The notes under the pieces: model-generated
Seen by the model: only the letters and a program-made list of their open reading frames with translations
Told to the model about the DNA's origin: nothing
Databases searched by the model: none
Translations under genes and position numbers: made by a program
Part shown: positions 1-10,432 of the stretch, one piece after another
How the letters are laid out: every line of letters begins with the position of its first letter
Numbering within the stretch: position 1 is the stretch's first letter
DNA from: Nitrosospira sp. Nsp14
GTDB lineage: Bacteria > Pseudomonadota > Gammaproteobacteria > Burkholderiales > Nitrosomonadaceae
DNA: 64,000 nt
Reading direction: 5' to 3'
Assembly (NCBI RefSeq): GCF_900113575.1
Contig: NZ_FOPV01000010.1
Span: 1 to 64,000, forward strand

Positions 1-151
1 TGAAATACCGATACCAATACCAATGTTACGTATACTTTACATACCCACAACCCTGTAAAGACTATCCGCGAAGATCAGCCAAGTCAAGAAGTTTGGGGGA
101 GGGGAGCGAGCGCCTCGACTGCGCCGGAGAAGAACACTGCTTCAATTCGAA

Positions 152-991
152 TTACCAGTGAGACAATATCCCGTCAAGCTGATCCAGGCTGCTGTAGTGG
201 ATGACTACCGTCCCGGCACCTTTTTTCCCCGGTTTTATAACAACTTGCGCACCGAGCTTAGCGGAAACATCTTCCTGCAGACTCAGTAGGTCACGGTCGT
301 TTTTGGGCGGCCGTTTCACCTTCGGCGCCGGCCGCTCGATCTGGTATACCAGCTTTTCGGTTTCACGCACGGACAGCTGCTTATGCGCCACGAAATTGGC
401 GATTTCTATTTGCTTTGCGGGGGGAAGCGAGAGCAACGCGCGACCATGCCCCATATCTATTTTTCCCTCCATCAGCAATTCCTGGACGGGCGGCGGCAGA
501 TTAAGCAACCGCAGAAGATTTGAAACCGCGCTGCGCGAGCTGCCCAATGCTTGGCTCGCGGCTTCATGCGTCATCCCAAACTCTTTTATAAGACGTTGAA
601 TACCAAGAGCTTCTTCTAAAGGGTTCAGGTCTTCACGCTGAATATTCTCGATGAGAGACATGGCCAGCACAGCCTCGTCAGGCACTTCGCGAACAAGCGC
701 CGGTACTTCGGAAAGTGCGGCAAGCTGCGCTGCCCGCCAGCGTCTCTCCCCAGCGATGATTTCGTAACGTCCAGGTGAAACAGGCCGGACCAGGACAGGC
801 TGCATGACTCCCTGGGTTTTTATAGATTCCGCAAGCTCCGCCAACGATTCTTTATCCATACGCGTGCGTGGCTGGTACTTGCCCGGTTGCAGCTGCGATA
901 TTTTCAGGTTCCGCAGCGCCTCCGCTGTCCTGACGTTTTCATTCGCCGCCAGCAATGCATCCAACCCCCTGCCCAATCCCTTAGATTTCAT
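152..991 (-). CDS. parB: Chromosome partitioning protein ParB
   Basis: ParB binds parS sites, spreads as a CTP-dependent clamp and is moved by ParA to segregate the replication origin. The 279-residue protein starts with the short conserved GRGLDALL block (7-14) that contacts ParA, carries the CTP-binding GERRWRAAQ motif at 81-89 and the ENIQREDLNPLEEA box at 115-128, then a helix-turn-helix around 141-165 for parS recognition and a C-terminal dimerisation part. Length is normal for the family. It follows parA on the same strand with about 18 bases between them and ends the leftward run from rpmH. Two parS sites occur in this window (4609 and 11638), so the whole system is present. Confidence 0.97.
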   Translation of the reverse strand: MKSKGLGRGLDALLAANENVRTAEALRNLKISQLQPGKYQPRTRMDKESLAELAESIKTQGVMQPVLVRPVSPGRYEIIAGERRWRAAQLAALSEVPALVREVPDEAVLAMSLIENIQREDLNPLEEALGIQRLIKEFGMTHEAASQALGSSRSAVSNLLRLLNLPPPVQELLMEGKIDMGHGRALLSLPPAKQIEIANFVAHKQLSVRETEKLVYQIERPAPKVKRPPKNDRDLLSLQEDVSAKLGAQVVIKPGKKGAGTVVIHYSSLDQLDGILSHW

Positions 992-1009
992 TGTCTTCCC
1001 TGCTTACGC

Positions 1010-1822
1010 CTATGCTTCCAGTGTTCGGTCCAGATCCCGCTGAAATGGGACTTCACTGGGAAAATATCTGTTTAACATTTCTCCCGCCAACGCCAGATAG
1101 GCTTGAGTGCCTTTGGATAACTTGTCATGACACAGCGCGGGAATGCCGAAACTTGGAGCTTCCGCCAAGCGGACGTTGCGCGGGATAACGGTGCGGTATA
1201 CCTTGTCGCCAAAATGCTGCTGCAATTGATCCGATACCTGTTGAGCCAAAATGTTGCGTGGATCAAACATCGTGCGCAGCAATCCCTCGATCTCCAAAGC
1301 GGGATTCAAATTGGCACGCACCTTTTTGATGGTATTGACGAGGTCGCTTAGTCCCTCCAGCGCGTAATACTCGCACTGCATAGGAATCATCACCGCATAT
1401 GCCGCGCACAGCCCATTGAGCGTCAATAGATTGAGGGCGGGCGGGCAATCGATGAGAATAAAATCATAATTTTGTTCAACTTCCCGTAAAGCTTCTTTCA
1501 GTCGCGTCTCGCGCTGGGGCAGATCGACCATCTCTATTTCAGCGCCAGCCAACTCCCGGTTGGCGGGGACCAGATCGTATTTGCCACTGGTAGAATGCAC
1601 GCTCACTTCGGTCACGCTCCGGCTCCCGAGCAACACTTGGTAAACGGTATGGGGCAGCGTGCGCTTGTCTACGCCGCTACCCATGGTCGCGTTCCCCTGA
1701 GGGTCCAGATCAACCAACAGGACACGCCGCCGGGCCGCTGCGAGGCTGGCGGCCAGATTAACGCTGGTGGTGGTTTTTCCCACCCCGCCTTTTTGATTGG
1801 TTACTGCCAAAATTCTCGTCAT
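1010..1822 (-). CDS. parA: Chromosome partitioning ATPase ParA (Soj)
   Basis: ParA is a deviant Walker ATPase that binds DNA non-specifically when loaded with ATP and pulls ParB-parS complexes apart. The deviant Walker A KGGVGKTT lies at residues 11-18, followed by VDLDPQGNAT near 38-46 and the LIDCPP Walker B. I place the start at 1822 (MTRILAVTNQKGG) and not at an in-frame ATG 72 bases upstream, because family homology begins here. The 270-residue length fits the short chromosomal ParA class without a DNA-binding N-terminal extension. It lies between rsmG and parB, as in most proteobacterial origin clusters. Confidence 0.97.
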   Translation of the reverse strand: MTRILAVTNQKGGVGKTTTSVNLAASLAAARRRVLLVDLDPQGNATMGSGVDKRTLPHTVYQVLLGSRSVTEVSVHSTSGKYDLVPANRELAGAEIEMVDLPQRETRLKEALREVEQNYDFILIDCPPALNLLTLNGLCAAYAVMIPMQCEYYALEGLSDLVNTIKKVRANLNPALEIEGLLRTMFDPRNILAQQVSDQLQQHFGDKVYRTVIPRNVRLAEAPSFGIPALCHDKLSKGTQAYLALAGEMLNRYFPSEVPFQRDLDRTLEA

Positions 1823-1902
1823 CGCATCCGCTCCAGAGACGGCAACGCGGGCCGGAACGGGCGATGGGCAGTACTGCCCCGCTGACCCATTCACTCTGCC
1901 AT

Positions 1903-2544
1903 TTACTCTGCTTCAACCCGCTTAATCACGACCAGATGCCGCTCTGACTCGAGGCCAGGAACCGCAACTGATAATATTTTCTCCACCGAGAACTGGCCCG
2001 GCAACTGAGCCAGTTCCTCGTGCGGATACAAGCCCTTCATCGCCAAGAGCCTGCCGCCCCTTTCTCCATCCGCGCACAAATGCCCAGCCAGTCTGACAAA
2101 GTCCGCCAAGTCGGAAAAAGCACGAGAAACAACGGAATCGAAGCCGGTGGGGGGGTGACACTGCTCGACCCGTACCGCCGCCACCTCGACATTTTCCAGT
2201 TTCAATTCTATCCGCGCCTGTTGCAGAAATACGGCTTTTTTATGAATGCTTTCGATCAGCACCACGTGCCAATCCGGCCGTGCCAGCGCCAGAGGGATGC
2301 CGGGTAAACCCGCGCCACTGCCAACGTCCGCCACCCTCGGTCCCCTGACATGCGGCAGGATCGACAGGCTGTCGAGCACGTGTCGAACCAGCATGGTTTC
2401 CGGCTCACGCACGGCGGTGAGGTTATGCACCCGGTTCCATTTTTGAACCAGCGCAAGATATTGCAAAAGCCGGGTTTGGGTTTCCGGCGGGATTGCAACC
2501 CCCAGTTCTGCTATTCCGCCAGCAAGCCGTGCTGTCAGGTTCAT
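1903..2544 (-). CDS. rsmG: 16S rRNA (guanine527-N7)-methyltransferase RsmG
   Basis: RsmG (GidB) uses S-adenosylmethionine to methylate G527 in the 530 loop of 16S rRNA; loss gives low-level streptomycin resistance in other bacteria. The [11 protein letters not shown] signature is at residues 35-45 and the SAM-binding glycine loop [12 protein letters not shown] at 71-82. The 213 residues match the family. The start codon overlaps the mnmG stop by four bases (ATGA at 2541-2544), which indicates translational coupling with mnmG. Confidence 0.96.
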   Translation of the reverse strand: MNLTARLAGGIAELGVAIPPETQTRLLQYLALVQKWNRVHNLTAVREPETMLVRHVLDSLSILPHVRGPRVADVGSGAGLPGIPLALARPDWHVVLIESIHKKAVFLQQARIELKLENVEVAAVRVEQCHPPTGFDSVVSRAFSDLADFVRLAGHLCADGERGGRLLAMKGLYPHEELAQLPGQFSVEKILSVAVPGLESERHLVVIKRVEAE

Positions 2545-4451
2545 GCCTGCTTTTCAGTAGTCTGGCGGGAAAAACCACGCTTTACGTGCACCAGCAATAA
2601 AGAGATTGCCGCGGGGGTGATGCCTGAAATCCTTGCTGCCTGGCCTGCGGTTTCCGGCTTATGCTGATTCAGTTTTTGCTGAGCTTCCGTTGAAAGACCG
2701 CTTACCGTCCGATAATCCAGGTCTCCCGGCAAACGGAGATTTTCATATTGAGCGTTGCGCGTCACTTCGTCCTTCTGCCGTTCAATATAACCATGGTACT
2801 TCGCCTGGATTTCAATTTGTTCTGCAACCATTGGATCGGCAACCGGCTCGCCTGCTCCCGAAAGCGTCATTAAACCGGCATAGGAGACGCCAGGACGGCG
2901 TAGCAGCTCATGCAACGAATATTCGCGCTCGATAGTCGTGCCTAGCACCTGCGCTATATCCACCGTCGGAGCGAGACGCGCATGGGTTTTCGGGTTGAGC
3001 CAGACGCCTTTCAATCTATCCTGCTCCCGGGCGATGGCCTCCCGTTTGGCTTCGAATGCGGCCCAACGCAAGTCACTGACCACGCCGAGTCTGCGTCCCG
3101 CTTCGGTCAGCCTCAAATCGGCATTGTCTTCGCGAAGCTGTAACCGATACTCCGCGCGACTGGTGAACATGCGATAAGGCTCAGTCACACCAAGCGTGAT
3201 GAGATCGTCTACCAAGACGCCAAGATAAGCTTGGTCCCGGCGCGGGCACCATGCGTCCCGCTCCTGGGTCTTGAGCGCCGCATTTATGCCCGCCAGCAGA
3301 CCCTGAGCAGCAGCCTCTTCATATCCGGTTGTGCCGTTAATCTGCCCCGCGAAAAACAACCCCTCGATCGTCTTGGTCTCCAGCGAGCTTTTGAGGCCGC
3401 GCGGATCGAAATAGTCGTATTCAATGGCATAGCCCGGCCGCGTGATGTGCGCGTTCTCAAGCCCCCTGATGGAACGCACCAGCTCAACCTGCATATCGAA
3501 CGGCAGGCTGGTAGAGATTCCATTAGGATACACTTCATGTGTATCGAGGCCTTCCGGTTCCAGGAAGATTTGGTGCGAATCCTTGGCAGAAAAACGCACC
3601 ACCTTATCCTCGATCGAGGGGCAATAACGTGGGCCAATGCCTTCAATTACCCCGCTAAACAGCGGTGAACGATCCAAACCCTTGCGGATAACGTCGTGCG
3701 TGCGGTTGTTGGTGTGAGTAATCCAGCAAGGCAGTTGACGCGGATGTTGTGCAGCACTGCCCATGAAGGAAAACACCGGGAGCGGCGTATCACCCGGCTG
3801 TTCGGTTACCACGGAGTAATCGATGCTGCGGCCATCAATGCGCGGGGGCGTGCCTGTCTTCAACCTCCCCACCGGCAATTTCATTTCGCGCAATCGCGCG
3901 GCCAGGCTAAGGGAAGGCGGGTCGCCGGCCCGGCCCGCCTGGAAATTCGCCGACCCGACATGTGCCAGCCCCGCCAAGAACGTGCCGGCGGTGAGGACCA
4001 CTGCGCTTGCTCGGAATATTATTCCCAACTGCGTAACGACCCCTGAGACACGACCGCCTTCAAGCACGAGATCATCCACCGATTGCTGGAAGAGCCAGAG
4101 GTTTGGCTGGTTCTCCAGACGACGGCGGATTGCCTGGCGGTAAAGCACACGATCGGCCTGCGCGCGCGTCGCGCGGACCGCGGGCCCTTTGCGGGAATTC
4201 AATATACGGAACTGGATACCCGCCTCATCGGCGGCGGCGGCCATCGCGCCCCCGAGGGCATCCACCTCTTTGACGAGATGACCTTTGCCAATGCCTCCGA
4301 TCGAGGGATTGCATGACATCTGCCCGAGCGTTTCGATATTCTGGGTGAGCAATAGGGTTTTTTGCCCCATTCGCGCAGCCGCAAGGGCTGCCTCGGTGCC
4401 AGCGTGGCCGCCACCAATTATGATTACATCAAAATGATCAGAATAAGTCAC
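2541..4451 (-). CDS. mnmG: tRNA uridine-34 carboxymethylaminomethyl enzyme MnmG (GidA)
   Basis: MnmG works with MnmE to put the carboxymethylaminomethyl group on C5 of the wobble uridine of tRNAs, using FAD and a folate donor. The FAD-binding [13 protein letters not shown] motif is at about residues 13-25 and the family block [15 protein letters not shown] at about 48-62. The 636 residues equal the long MnmG class. It overlaps rsmG by four bases. The 277 bases upstream contain a parS site, so expression and ParB binding may interact here. mnmE lies just upstream on the same strand. Confidence 0.97.
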   Translation of the reverse strand: MTYSDHFDVIIIGGGHAGTEAALAAARMGQKTLLLTQNIETLGQMSCNPSIGGIGKGHLVKEVDALGGAMAAAADEAGIQFRILNSRKGPAVRATRAQADRVLYRQAIRRRLENQPNLWLFQQSVDDLVLEGGRVSGVVTQLGIIFRASAVVLTAGTFLAGLAHVGSANFQAGRAGDPPSLSLAARLREMKLPVGRLKTGTPPRIDGRSIDYSVVTEQPGDTPLPVFSFMGSAAQHPRQLPCWITHTNNRTHDVIRKGLDRSPLFSGVIEGIGPRYCPSIEDKVVRFSAKDSHQIFLEPEGLDTHEVYPNGISTSLPFDMQVELVRSIRGLENAHITRPGYAIEYDYFDPRGLKSSLETKTIEGLFFAGQINGTTGYEEAAAQGLLAGINAALKTQERDAWCPRRDQAYLGVLVDDLITLGVTEPYRMFTSRAEYRLQLREDNADLRLTEAGRRLGVVSDLRWAAFEAKREAIAREQDRLKGVWLNPKTHARLAPTVDIAQVLGTTIEREYSLHELLRRPGVSYAGLMTLSGAGEPVADPMVAEQIEIQAKYHGYIERQKDEVTRNAQYENLRLPGDLDYRTVSGLSTEAQQKLNQHKPETAGQAARISGITPAAISLLLVHVKRGFSRQTTEKQA

Positions 4452-4608
4452 CCTGAACTGGACGGTACGGCCGTATGGTTGAAAGGCGGGATTCTACGGC
4501 AAAACGGCGGTGGGGGTAAGAGCGGCGAGGCGCAACGCGCAGCCGGGCTTGTGTACGAAACAGGTATTCGCTATATAACTTACTCGATCGGCAGATGCCG
4601 CTATCGAA

Positions 4609-4624
4609 TGTTTCACGTGAAACA
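4609..4624. other. parS centromere site 1
   Basis: The 16-base palindrome TGTTTCACGTGAAACA matches the consensus bacterial parS exactly. It lies in the 277-base gap between mnmE and mnmG (4452-4728), within 5 kb of parAB and about 5.7 kb from the dnaA-dnaN gap. It is the loading site for ParB. The rest of the gap shows no gene. Confidence 0.95.
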
Positions 4625-4728
4625 ATTTACATTGGCATCAATAAACACCGGATCCGCGTTCTGACCCATACAGCGATTTATTAAGAGTTGCCGGCCGGCG
4701 CAGCTCAACGGGACGGGGCATGCCGCCC

Positions 4729-6117
4729 TTACTTGCCGATGCAGAATCGGGAAAATATCTCCCCCAGCAGATCGTCGGCGTTAAACTCCCCCGTAATGGA
4801 AGAAAGCGTTTTCTGCGCCATCCTCAGCTCCTCCGCCAGCAGTTCGAGCGGAGCGGCGTTTGCTGCGAGGACGGCAGCATCTTTAAGATGTGCGCGCGCT
4901 TGCGTCAAAGCGTGCAGGTGACGCTGACGCGCCATGAACATGCCTTCCCCCGACGCGTACGTCCGCCACCCGGCCATTTCAAGGAGTTTTCTCCGCAGCA
5001 CATCCACCCCCGAGCCGGTCTTCGCGGAGACATAAACTGCCGAACCTCCTTCCGGCGCTTCGACACTGCCCGGCGCCGTAAGGAGGTCTATCTTGTTATA
5101 AACATGTATGAACGGGAGTGTAACGGGGAGTTCCTGGAGTATTTGCCTATCTTCCGCGGCAATACCGCACCGGCTGTCCACTACGAGCAGTATAAGGTTT
5201 GCCTTGCCCACCGCGTCGCGTGTGCGGGCCATGCCAATCTTTTCGACAGCATCCTGAGTGTCTCTTAACCCCGCCGTATCGACCACATGTATCGGAATTC
5301 CCTCAATTTCGATAGTCTCGCGAATAGCGTCGCGCGTGGTACCGGGTATTTCCGTGACAATGGCCGTTTCCTCTCCAGTCAGCTGGTTCAAGAGGCTTGA
5401 TTTCCCGACATTGGGCTGGCCAACAAGGACCACCCGTATGCCTTCCCGCAGCAGGCTCCCCTGGGTCGCTGACATGAGCACTCCCTCAAGCTGCGTCCGT
5501 ATAGCTTCCAGTTTGTCCGTGACGTCCCCACCTCCCACAAACTCTATTTCCTCTTCGGGGAAATCCAGAGATGCCTCGACAAGTATCCGCAGGGTAATAA
5601 GCGCTTCCACCAGGTCGCGAATAGCACGAGAAAATTCACCTTGGAGCGATCGCATCGCACAACGTGCGGCGTCACCGGTGCTGGCATTGATTATGTCAAC
5701 CACACTCTCGGCTTGGGCAAGATCGAGTTTGTTGTTGAGGAACGCGCGTAACGTGAATTCACCCGGCTGCGCCAGACGGGCACCAGCCGAGAGGCAGCTG
5801 GACAATAGCAGATTCATTACCGCGGGGCCGCCGTGCCCTTGCAGTTCCAGCACATCTTCCCCGGTATAGGAATGAGGTGCAGGAAAATAAAGCACAATTC
5901 CCTGGTCAATGACGAGACCGGCTTCGTCGACAAATTTACTTAGCCTTGCTTGACGCGACTGGGGTAGGGAGCCCGCGACTTTCCGCGCGAGCAATTCGAG
6001 ACTTCTGCCTGAAACGCGAACCACCCCGATGCCGCCCTTCCCCGGTGGAGTGGCGATCGCGGCAATAATGTCAGAATTTCCCGTCCCGGTAATTGAGTGA
6101 GTCATCCAAGATGGCAA
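4729..6117 (-). CDS. mnmE: tRNA modification GTPase MnmE (TrmE)
   Basis: MnmE is the GTPase partner of MnmG in wobble-uridine modification. The N-terminal folate-binding domain covers about residues 1-125; an inserted G domain carries the P-loop GQPNVGKS at 233-240, DTAG at 280-283 and NKID at 341-344. The chain ends in the family signature CIGK, whose Cys is needed for activity. The 462 residues are standard. An in-frame ATG 12 bases downstream (6105) starts at MTHSIT and could be the true start, since homologues often begin there. Confidence 0.96.
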   Translation of the reverse strand: MPSWMTHSITGTGNSDIIAAIATPPGKGGIGVVRVSGRSLELLARKVAGSLPQSRQARLSKFVDEAGLVIDQGIVLYFPAPHSYTGEDVLELQGHGGPAVMNLLLSSCLSAGARLAQPGEFTLRAFLNNKLDLAQAESVVDIINASTGDAARCAMRSLQGEFSRAIRDLVEALITLRILVEASLDFPEEEIEFVGGGDVTDKLEAIRTQLEGVLMSATQGSLLREGIRVVLVGQPNVGKSSLLNQLTGEETAIVTEIPGTTRDAIRETIEIEGIPIHVVDTAGLRDTQDAVEKIGMARTRDAVGKANLILLVVDSRCGIAAEDRQILQELPVTLPFIHVYNKIDLLTAPGSVEAPEGGSAVYVSAKTGSGVDVLRRKLLEMAGWRTYASGEGMFMARQRHLHALTQARAHLKDAAVLAANAAPLELLAEELRMAQKTLSSITGEFNADDLLGEIFSRFCIGK

Positions 6118-6184
6118 TCCTTCGGGAGCACGTCAGGCGCTCCCCCGCGGGTTTATCGCCATGAAGCGAAGTGGGTCCAGCATT

Positions 6185-7885
6185 TCAGCCGGTTTTCTTT
6201 TTACCCGCAGCAACCGCGGCGCCCTCTATCATGCGGGTGATTTGCCACTGCTGAGCAATCGAAAGCACGTTATTCACCAGGGAATACAGCACCAGGCCAG
6301 CAGGAAAGAAGAAAAAGAACACGCTGAAGGCAAAAGGCATAATCTGCATCACCTTGGCCTGGATGGGGTCAGCCGCGGGCGGACTAAGCTTCGACTGCAC
6401 AAACATGGATATGCCCATCAGCACCGGTAGCACAAAATAAGGATCGGGCGACGATAGATCTTCTATCCATGCCGCGAACGGCGCGTGACGCAACTCCACG
6501 CTTGCCAGCAACACCCAATATAAGGAAATGAATACCGGGATCTGAACCACAATGGGCAGACAGCCGCCCATCGGGTTGATTTTTTCGGTCTTGTAAAAAT
6601 CCATCATGGCCTGATGCATGCGTTGACGGTCATTGCCGTGCTGCTCCCGCAAACGCTGAAGCTTGGGTGTAACCAAGCGCAACTTCGCCATCGACCTGTA
6701 TCCCGCTGCGGACAATGGGAAAAAGGCCAGCTTGACGGACATCGTCAACAGAATGATGGCAACTCCCCAGTTTCCGGTCCAGGAATGGTAAAACGACAAT
6801 AACCAGAACAATGGTGCTCCAATTACCGTCAGCCAGCCATAATCCACCGTTAGATCAAGCCCCGGCGCGATGGAGGCCAGCTTGCTCTGCTCTTCCGGAC
6901 CTGCATACAACGGGACGGTTATCCTGGCAGTGCTCCCCGGCTCAACCACACCCACCGGCACGATCACCCCGGCGGTATATTCATTTTCACCCAAACGCTT
7001 CGCATAGTATTCACGCGCCGATTTATCCTTGGGCAGCCAAGCGGTGAGGAAATAATGCTGCAGCATCGCAATCCAGCCATTGTCGGCATTCTTCGGATAC
7101 GATGCGTTACCTTTGTCAAGTGCGGAAAATTCGATTTTCTTGAATTTTTCCTGCTCCGTGAAAAGCGCGGCGCCGGTATAGGTGGGGATCATGAAAACCG
7201 AACCCACTGGGGGCTGGGCGTCGCGTAGCATTTGAAAATACGAGAACGGCTGGATGGCCGCGGCGCGCTCATTGGAAACTTCAAAGCTGACGTCGATCAG
7301 ATAGCTTCCGCGGTGAAATGTATAAACCTTGGTTACGCGCACCCCGTCACTTTCAGGCGCCGCGAGCCGTATCTCGATTTTGTCCTGGGCCGGCGCCAGC
7401 TCATACGATGCCTGCTCCGTCGCATAGCGCGTCTTGTGGCTGGGTAGACCTTCTCCTATCAACCCAGATTGAGCCACATAGATGTGGTCGCCCTGACTTT
7501 GCAGCAGGGCAAATGGCTTGCTTTTGTCCTCCTTGTCTGGATGATGCAGCAACTCGAGGCGGCGAAGATCCCCCCCCGCGGTATTGATTTCCGCTATCAC
7601 CATGTCAGTTTTGACAAGGATTTTCTCCCCGGGCTCCAGCTTGCCCGACCGACTGACGGGCGTCGCGCTATCTGCCGCGACTTCGCTCTGACCTGGCTGA
7701 GTTGCAACCAGCTTGTCCCCTGGAACGGGCGTTTCGACCTGCGAGCCTGCTGTTGGCTGGTTAGCCGACCCGTGGATCGCGGGGGGGGAAGTCGGAGGGC
7801 GTTGTTCTTTCTGCCACGCATCCCAAAGAAACAACATTGAGGTGGAAAAGATTAAAAAAAGTACGAATTTTTGTGTATCCATCAT
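6185..7885 (-). CDS. yidC: Membrane protein insertase YidC
   Basis: YidC inserts and folds inner-membrane proteins, alone or with the Sec translocon. The 566-residue chain has an N-terminal membrane anchor (about 5-22), a large periplasmic domain of the Gram-negative type (about 45-345), and a C-terminal group of five membrane segments with the conserved cytoplasmic loop rich in basic residues around KLRLVTPKLQRLREQ. It ends in a lysine-rich tail (AAGKKKTG). It follows yidD by 68 bases and precedes mnmE, the usual order. Confidence 0.97.
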   Translation of the reverse strand: MMDTQKFVLFLIFSTSMLFLWDAWQKEQRPPTSPPAIHGSANQPTAGSQVETPVPGDKLVATQPGQSEVAADSATPVSRSGKLEPGEKILVKTDMVIAEINTAGGDLRRLELLHHPDKEDKSKPFALLQSQGDHIYVAQSGLIGEGLPSHKTRYATEQASYELAPAQDKIEIRLAAPESDGVRVTKVYTFHRGSYLIDVSFEVSNERAAAIQPFSYFQMLRDAQPPVGSVFMIPTYTGAALFTEQEKFKKIEFSALDKGNASYPKNADNGWIAMLQHYFLTAWLPKDKSAREYYAKRLGENEYTAGVIVPVGVVEPGSTARITVPLYAGPEEQSKLASIAPGLDLTVDYGWLTVIGAPLFWLLSFYHSWTGNWGVAIILLTMSVKLAFFPLSAAGYRSMAKLRLVTPKLQRLREQHGNDRQRMHQAMMDFYKTEKINPMGGCLPIVVQIPVFISLYWVLLASVELRHAPFAAWIEDLSSPDPYFVLPVLMGISMFVQSKLSPPAADPIQAKVMQIMPFAFSVFFFFFPAGLVLYSLVNNVLSIAQQWQITRMIEGAAVAAGKKKTG

Positions 7886-7953
7886 GTATCGCGAATTTAT
7901 TTTTGACGATACGCCTGAACGTAACGAAGTTGTTTGAGGCCTGACAGCTGCTC

Positions 7954-8163
7954 CTATGGTACAGGGTCATGTCCACCCCGGTTCCACGGATTGCAACGCA
8001 TTATCCTCCACACGCTCAGTAACACCCCGCGCATCACGCCATGTCTGGCGAACGCCTCGCATGCATAGTGTGAACAGGACGGACTGAAGCGGCAAGATGG
8101 CCCAAAAAACGGGCTCAGGCAATACTGATAAAACTTGATCAGACCGATAATTATCCGCGACAT
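7954..8163 (-). CDS. yidD: Membrane protein insertion efficiency factor YidD
   Basis: YidD is a small membrane-associated protein that helps YidC-dependent insertion. The 69-residue chain shows the family core: the N-terminal amphipathic segment, CRFSPSCSHYACEA with conserved cysteines, and the C-terminal block RCNPWNRGGHDPVP. Its start overlaps the end of rnpA by 13 bases, and yidC follows, as in most Gram-negative bacteria. Confidence 0.95.
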   Translation of the reverse strand: MSRIIIGLIKFYQYCLSPFFGPSCRFSPSCSHYACEAFARHGVMRGVLLSVWRIMRCNPWNRGGHDPVP

Positions 8164-8510
8164 CGCTGCAATTGAACCATGAGCCGTTCTGCTTCTCCCG
8201 CCATGCGCAACGAATTGCCGTGGCTCACGTGGCTACGCAAACGAACCACGATGTCGAGCCCGGTCAAGTCCCGTTGCCGCGCGCGAAACGCTTCCCGCAG
8301 CACGCGTTTCACCCGGTTGCGATTTACTGCCAGTCGCTCAACTTTGCCCGCGACCACCAATCCCAGCCTGTAGTGCGAAAGGTTATTGGGTTTAGCGAAG
8401 ATCTGAAGAAACTCGCTACTTGCAGAACATCTGAATCTAATGACCGAGGAGAACTCTTCTGCTTTGTGCAAACGGTGGGTTTTTGGAAAGCGAATAGTGA
8501 AACTCCCCAA
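8151..8510 (-). CDS. rnpA: Ribonuclease P protein component RnpA
   Basis: RnpA is the protein cofactor of RNase P, which trims the 5' end of tRNA precursors. The basic signature NRNRVKRVLREAFR is present in the middle of the chain. The reading frame stays open back to 8756 across rpmH, but that upstream part is only the shadow of rpmH in another frame. Family homology begins at FTIRFPKTHRLHKAEEF, so I chose the TTG at 8510, giving 119 residues, the usual size. No ATG fits, so the start codon is an inference. It lies 14 bases after rpmH. Confidence 0.92.
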   Translation of the reverse strand: MGSFTIRFPKTHRLHKAEEFSSVIRFRCSASSEFLQIFAKPNNLSHYRLGLVVAGKVERLAVNRNRVKRVLREAFRARQRDLTGLDIVVRLRSHVSHGNSLRMAGEAERLMVQLQRCRG

Positions 8511-8524
8511 TAATTCGGGTTGCG

Positions 8525-8659
8525 TTAGACCCCAAGGCGAATCCGCCCCTTGGCCCGGCGAGCCCGAATAACCGCCGCTCCGCCGGAAGTTTTCATGCGA
8601 ACCCGAAAACCATGGGTCCGCTTTCTTCGCGTCACAGATGGTTGATAAGTACGTTTCAT
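8525..8659 (-). CDS. rpmH: 50S ribosomal protein L34
   Basis: L34 is a very short, highly basic protein of the large ribosomal subunit. Translation from the ATG at 8659 gives 44 residues beginning [18 protein letters not shown] and ending in the family tail [11 protein letters not shown] before TAA. It leads the leftward rnpA-yidD-yidC run and is divergent from dnaA, the standard arrangement at the origin. Confidence 0.97.
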   Translation of the reverse strand: MKRTYQPSVTRRKRTHGFRVRMKTSGGAAVIRARRAKGRIRLGV

Positions 8660-8742
8660 CGTCTTCCCCTATGCCTCGTAAATAAAACTCGTCATTACAA
8701 CTTTTGCAAAGGTTGATGTCAACCGATATTTTTTCCCGCCCC

Positions 8743-8751
8743 TGTGGATAA
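8743..8751 (-). promoter_or_regulatory. DnaA box between rpmH and dnaA
   Basis: TGTGGATAA on the plus strand is TTATCCACA on the minus strand, a perfect consensus DnaA box. It lies 78 bases before the dnaA start in the divergent rpmH/dnaA promoter region (8660-8828), which suits autoregulation of dnaA. Confidence 0.75.
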
Positions 8752-8828
8752 GTCATCGGGAACGGTCTAGAATATGTTCCCCGCGCGGCCGAATCTCCGT
8801 CCCATTCTCCTAATCAGCCACCACGATC

Positions 8829-10232
8829 ATGCCTGCAGTAGATACTTTCTGGCTTTCCTGCCTTGAACATTTTGAGAAGGAGTTGAGCGCCCAGCAGTTC
8901 AATACATGGATAAAACCTCTTTCCCTGGAATCATCGCATAACGCTTTCGAGCCTGTTCTTGTCGCACCCAACCGTTTCGTCATGCAATGGGTAAAGGACA
9001 ACTTTGTATCGCGTATTGAACAAATGGCGGAGGAGTATTTTTCCTGCAGCGTTCATTTTCGATTGAAGCTTGCCGATCAGGTTTCTACGAAGTCAGCCGA
9101 GCCTGTGGCAAAAGGTGCACTGACGGTGCAAAGCGAAGCCCCTGCCACTTTTGATACGTCCGCGGTGGCAGCGCAAAAAACAAAAGATCCGAAAGAAAAA
9201 CATGAGAAAAACCCCAGCCGGTTGAATCCAGCCTTTACCTTCAATAGCTTCGTTACGGGCAAAGCGAATCAACTGGCGCGAGCCGGCGCAATTCAAGTGG
9301 CGGAACGCCCTGGTGTTGCCTACAACCCCTTCTTTATTTATGGCGGCGTTGGTCTGGGAAAAACCCACTTGATTCAAGCGATCGGGAATAGTGTGCTGGA
9401 GCACAATAGCGCTGCCAAAGTCCGATATATCCACGCAGAACAGTACGTTTCAGACGTAGTGAGGGCTTACCAACATAAAGCATTCGACGAGTTTAAACGG
9501 TACTATCATTCCCTTGATCTTCTGTTGATCGATGACATACAGTTTTTTGGCGGCAAGAACCGCACCCAGGAAGAGTTTTTCTACGCCTTCAACGCGCTCA
9601 TCGAAGCACATAAGCAGGTGATCATTACCTGCGATTCGTACCCGAAGGAAATCTCGGGTATGGAAGAACGGTTGATTTCACGTTTTGGCTGGGGGTTGAC
9701 CGTAGCGGTCGAGCCTCCGGAACTGGAAATGCGTGTCGCCATTCTGCTAAAGAAGGCGCTTCTGGAAAACATTGTTCTTGATGAACACGTGGCATTCTTC
9801 ATCGCCAAACATATCCGGTCCAACGTACGCGAACTGGAAGGCGCGCTCAAACGGGTACTCGCATATTCACGCTTTACCGGGCATTCACTATCGCTGGATT
9901 TGGCGAGGGAAGCCCTGAAAGATTTGCTCGCCGTACAGAACCGTCAGATTTCCATAGAAAATATCCAGAAGACCGTGGCGGACTACTATAAAATCAAGGT
10001 CGCGGAAATGTACTCTAAGAAGCGCTCTCGCATTGTCGCCCGACCCCGGCAAATGGCCATGGCCATCTCCAAAGAGCTCACACCGCTCAGTCTGCCCGAC
10101 ATCGGCGAAGCATTTGGCAGTAGAGATCACACCACGGTACTGCACGGCTACCGCAAGATTGCTGAACTACGCGCTTCCGATCCAGCTATCAATCGGGACT
10201 TCAACACCTTGCTGCACATTCTGCGCGGTTGA
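8829..10232 (+). CDS. dnaA: Chromosomal replication initiator DnaA
   Basis: DnaA binds DnaA boxes as an ATP-loaded filament and opens the origin. The 467-residue protein has the N-terminal helicase-loading domain (1-80), a variable linker rich in Lys, Ser and Ala (about 85-135), the AAA+ core with P-loop GGVGLGKT at 172-179 and Walker B LLLIDD near 234, and the DNA-binding domain with the signature [10 protein letters not shown] near 431-440. It begins the rightward dnaA-dnaN-gyrB run. Confidence 0.98.
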   Translation: MPAVDTFWLSCLEHFEKELSAQQFNTWIKPLSLESSHNAFEPVLVAPNRFVMQWVKDNFVSRIEQMAEEYFSCSVHFRLKLADQVSTKSAEPVAKGALTVQSEAPATFDTSAVAAQKTKDPKEKHEKNPSRLNPAFTFNSFVTGKANQLARAGAIQVAERPGVAYNPFFIYGGVGLGKTHLIQAIGNSVLEHNSAAKVRYIHAEQYVSDVVRAYQHKAFDEFKRYYHSLDLLLIDDIQFFGGKNRTQEEFFYAFNALIEAHKQVIITCDSYPKEISGMEERLISRFGWGLTVAVEPPELEMRVAILLKKALLENIVLDEHVAFFIAKHIRSNVRELEGALKRVLAYSRFTGHSLSLDLAREALKDLLAVQNRQISIENIQKTVADYYKIKVAEMYSKKRSRIVARPRQMAMAISKELTPLSLPDIGEAFGSRDHTTVLHGYRKIAELRASDPAINRDFNTLLHILRG

Positions 10233-10432
10233 TAGCCATGGTGTAATGACAGGGATGATTTGGGGATAACTCGGTGTTTTCGTCGTCGTGCAATTTCGTC
10301 CCCAAAATGTCCACAGGCAATACCTCATCTATACAGAGACCAAAAAATAATTAATTTTTTGAAACAAAAAAGAAAATATTATTTGTACCGGACTTTGCCG
10401 GCTTCTATTAACGATTATTTCGGATTTAAATA
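10233..10432. other. Candidate replication origin (dnaA-dnaN gap)
   Basis: This 200-base non-coding gap holds a one-mismatch DnaA box (TGGGGATAA at 10261-10269), a weaker match (ATGTCCACA at 10307-10315), and then a strongly AT-rich stretch at about 10341-10385 that could act as the unwinding element. Location between dnaA and dnaN and the nearby parS sites support an origin. The boxes are few and imperfect, so the exact limits, and a contribution from the rpmH-dnaA gap, remain open. Confidence 0.6.

Noticed and set aside
3231-3668. Rightward open frame inside mnmG
   Set aside because: It is an antisense shadow of a well-conserved gene.
8511-8756. N-terminal extension of RnpA
   Set aside because: This part is the shadow of rpmH in another frame; RnpA homology starts at 8510.
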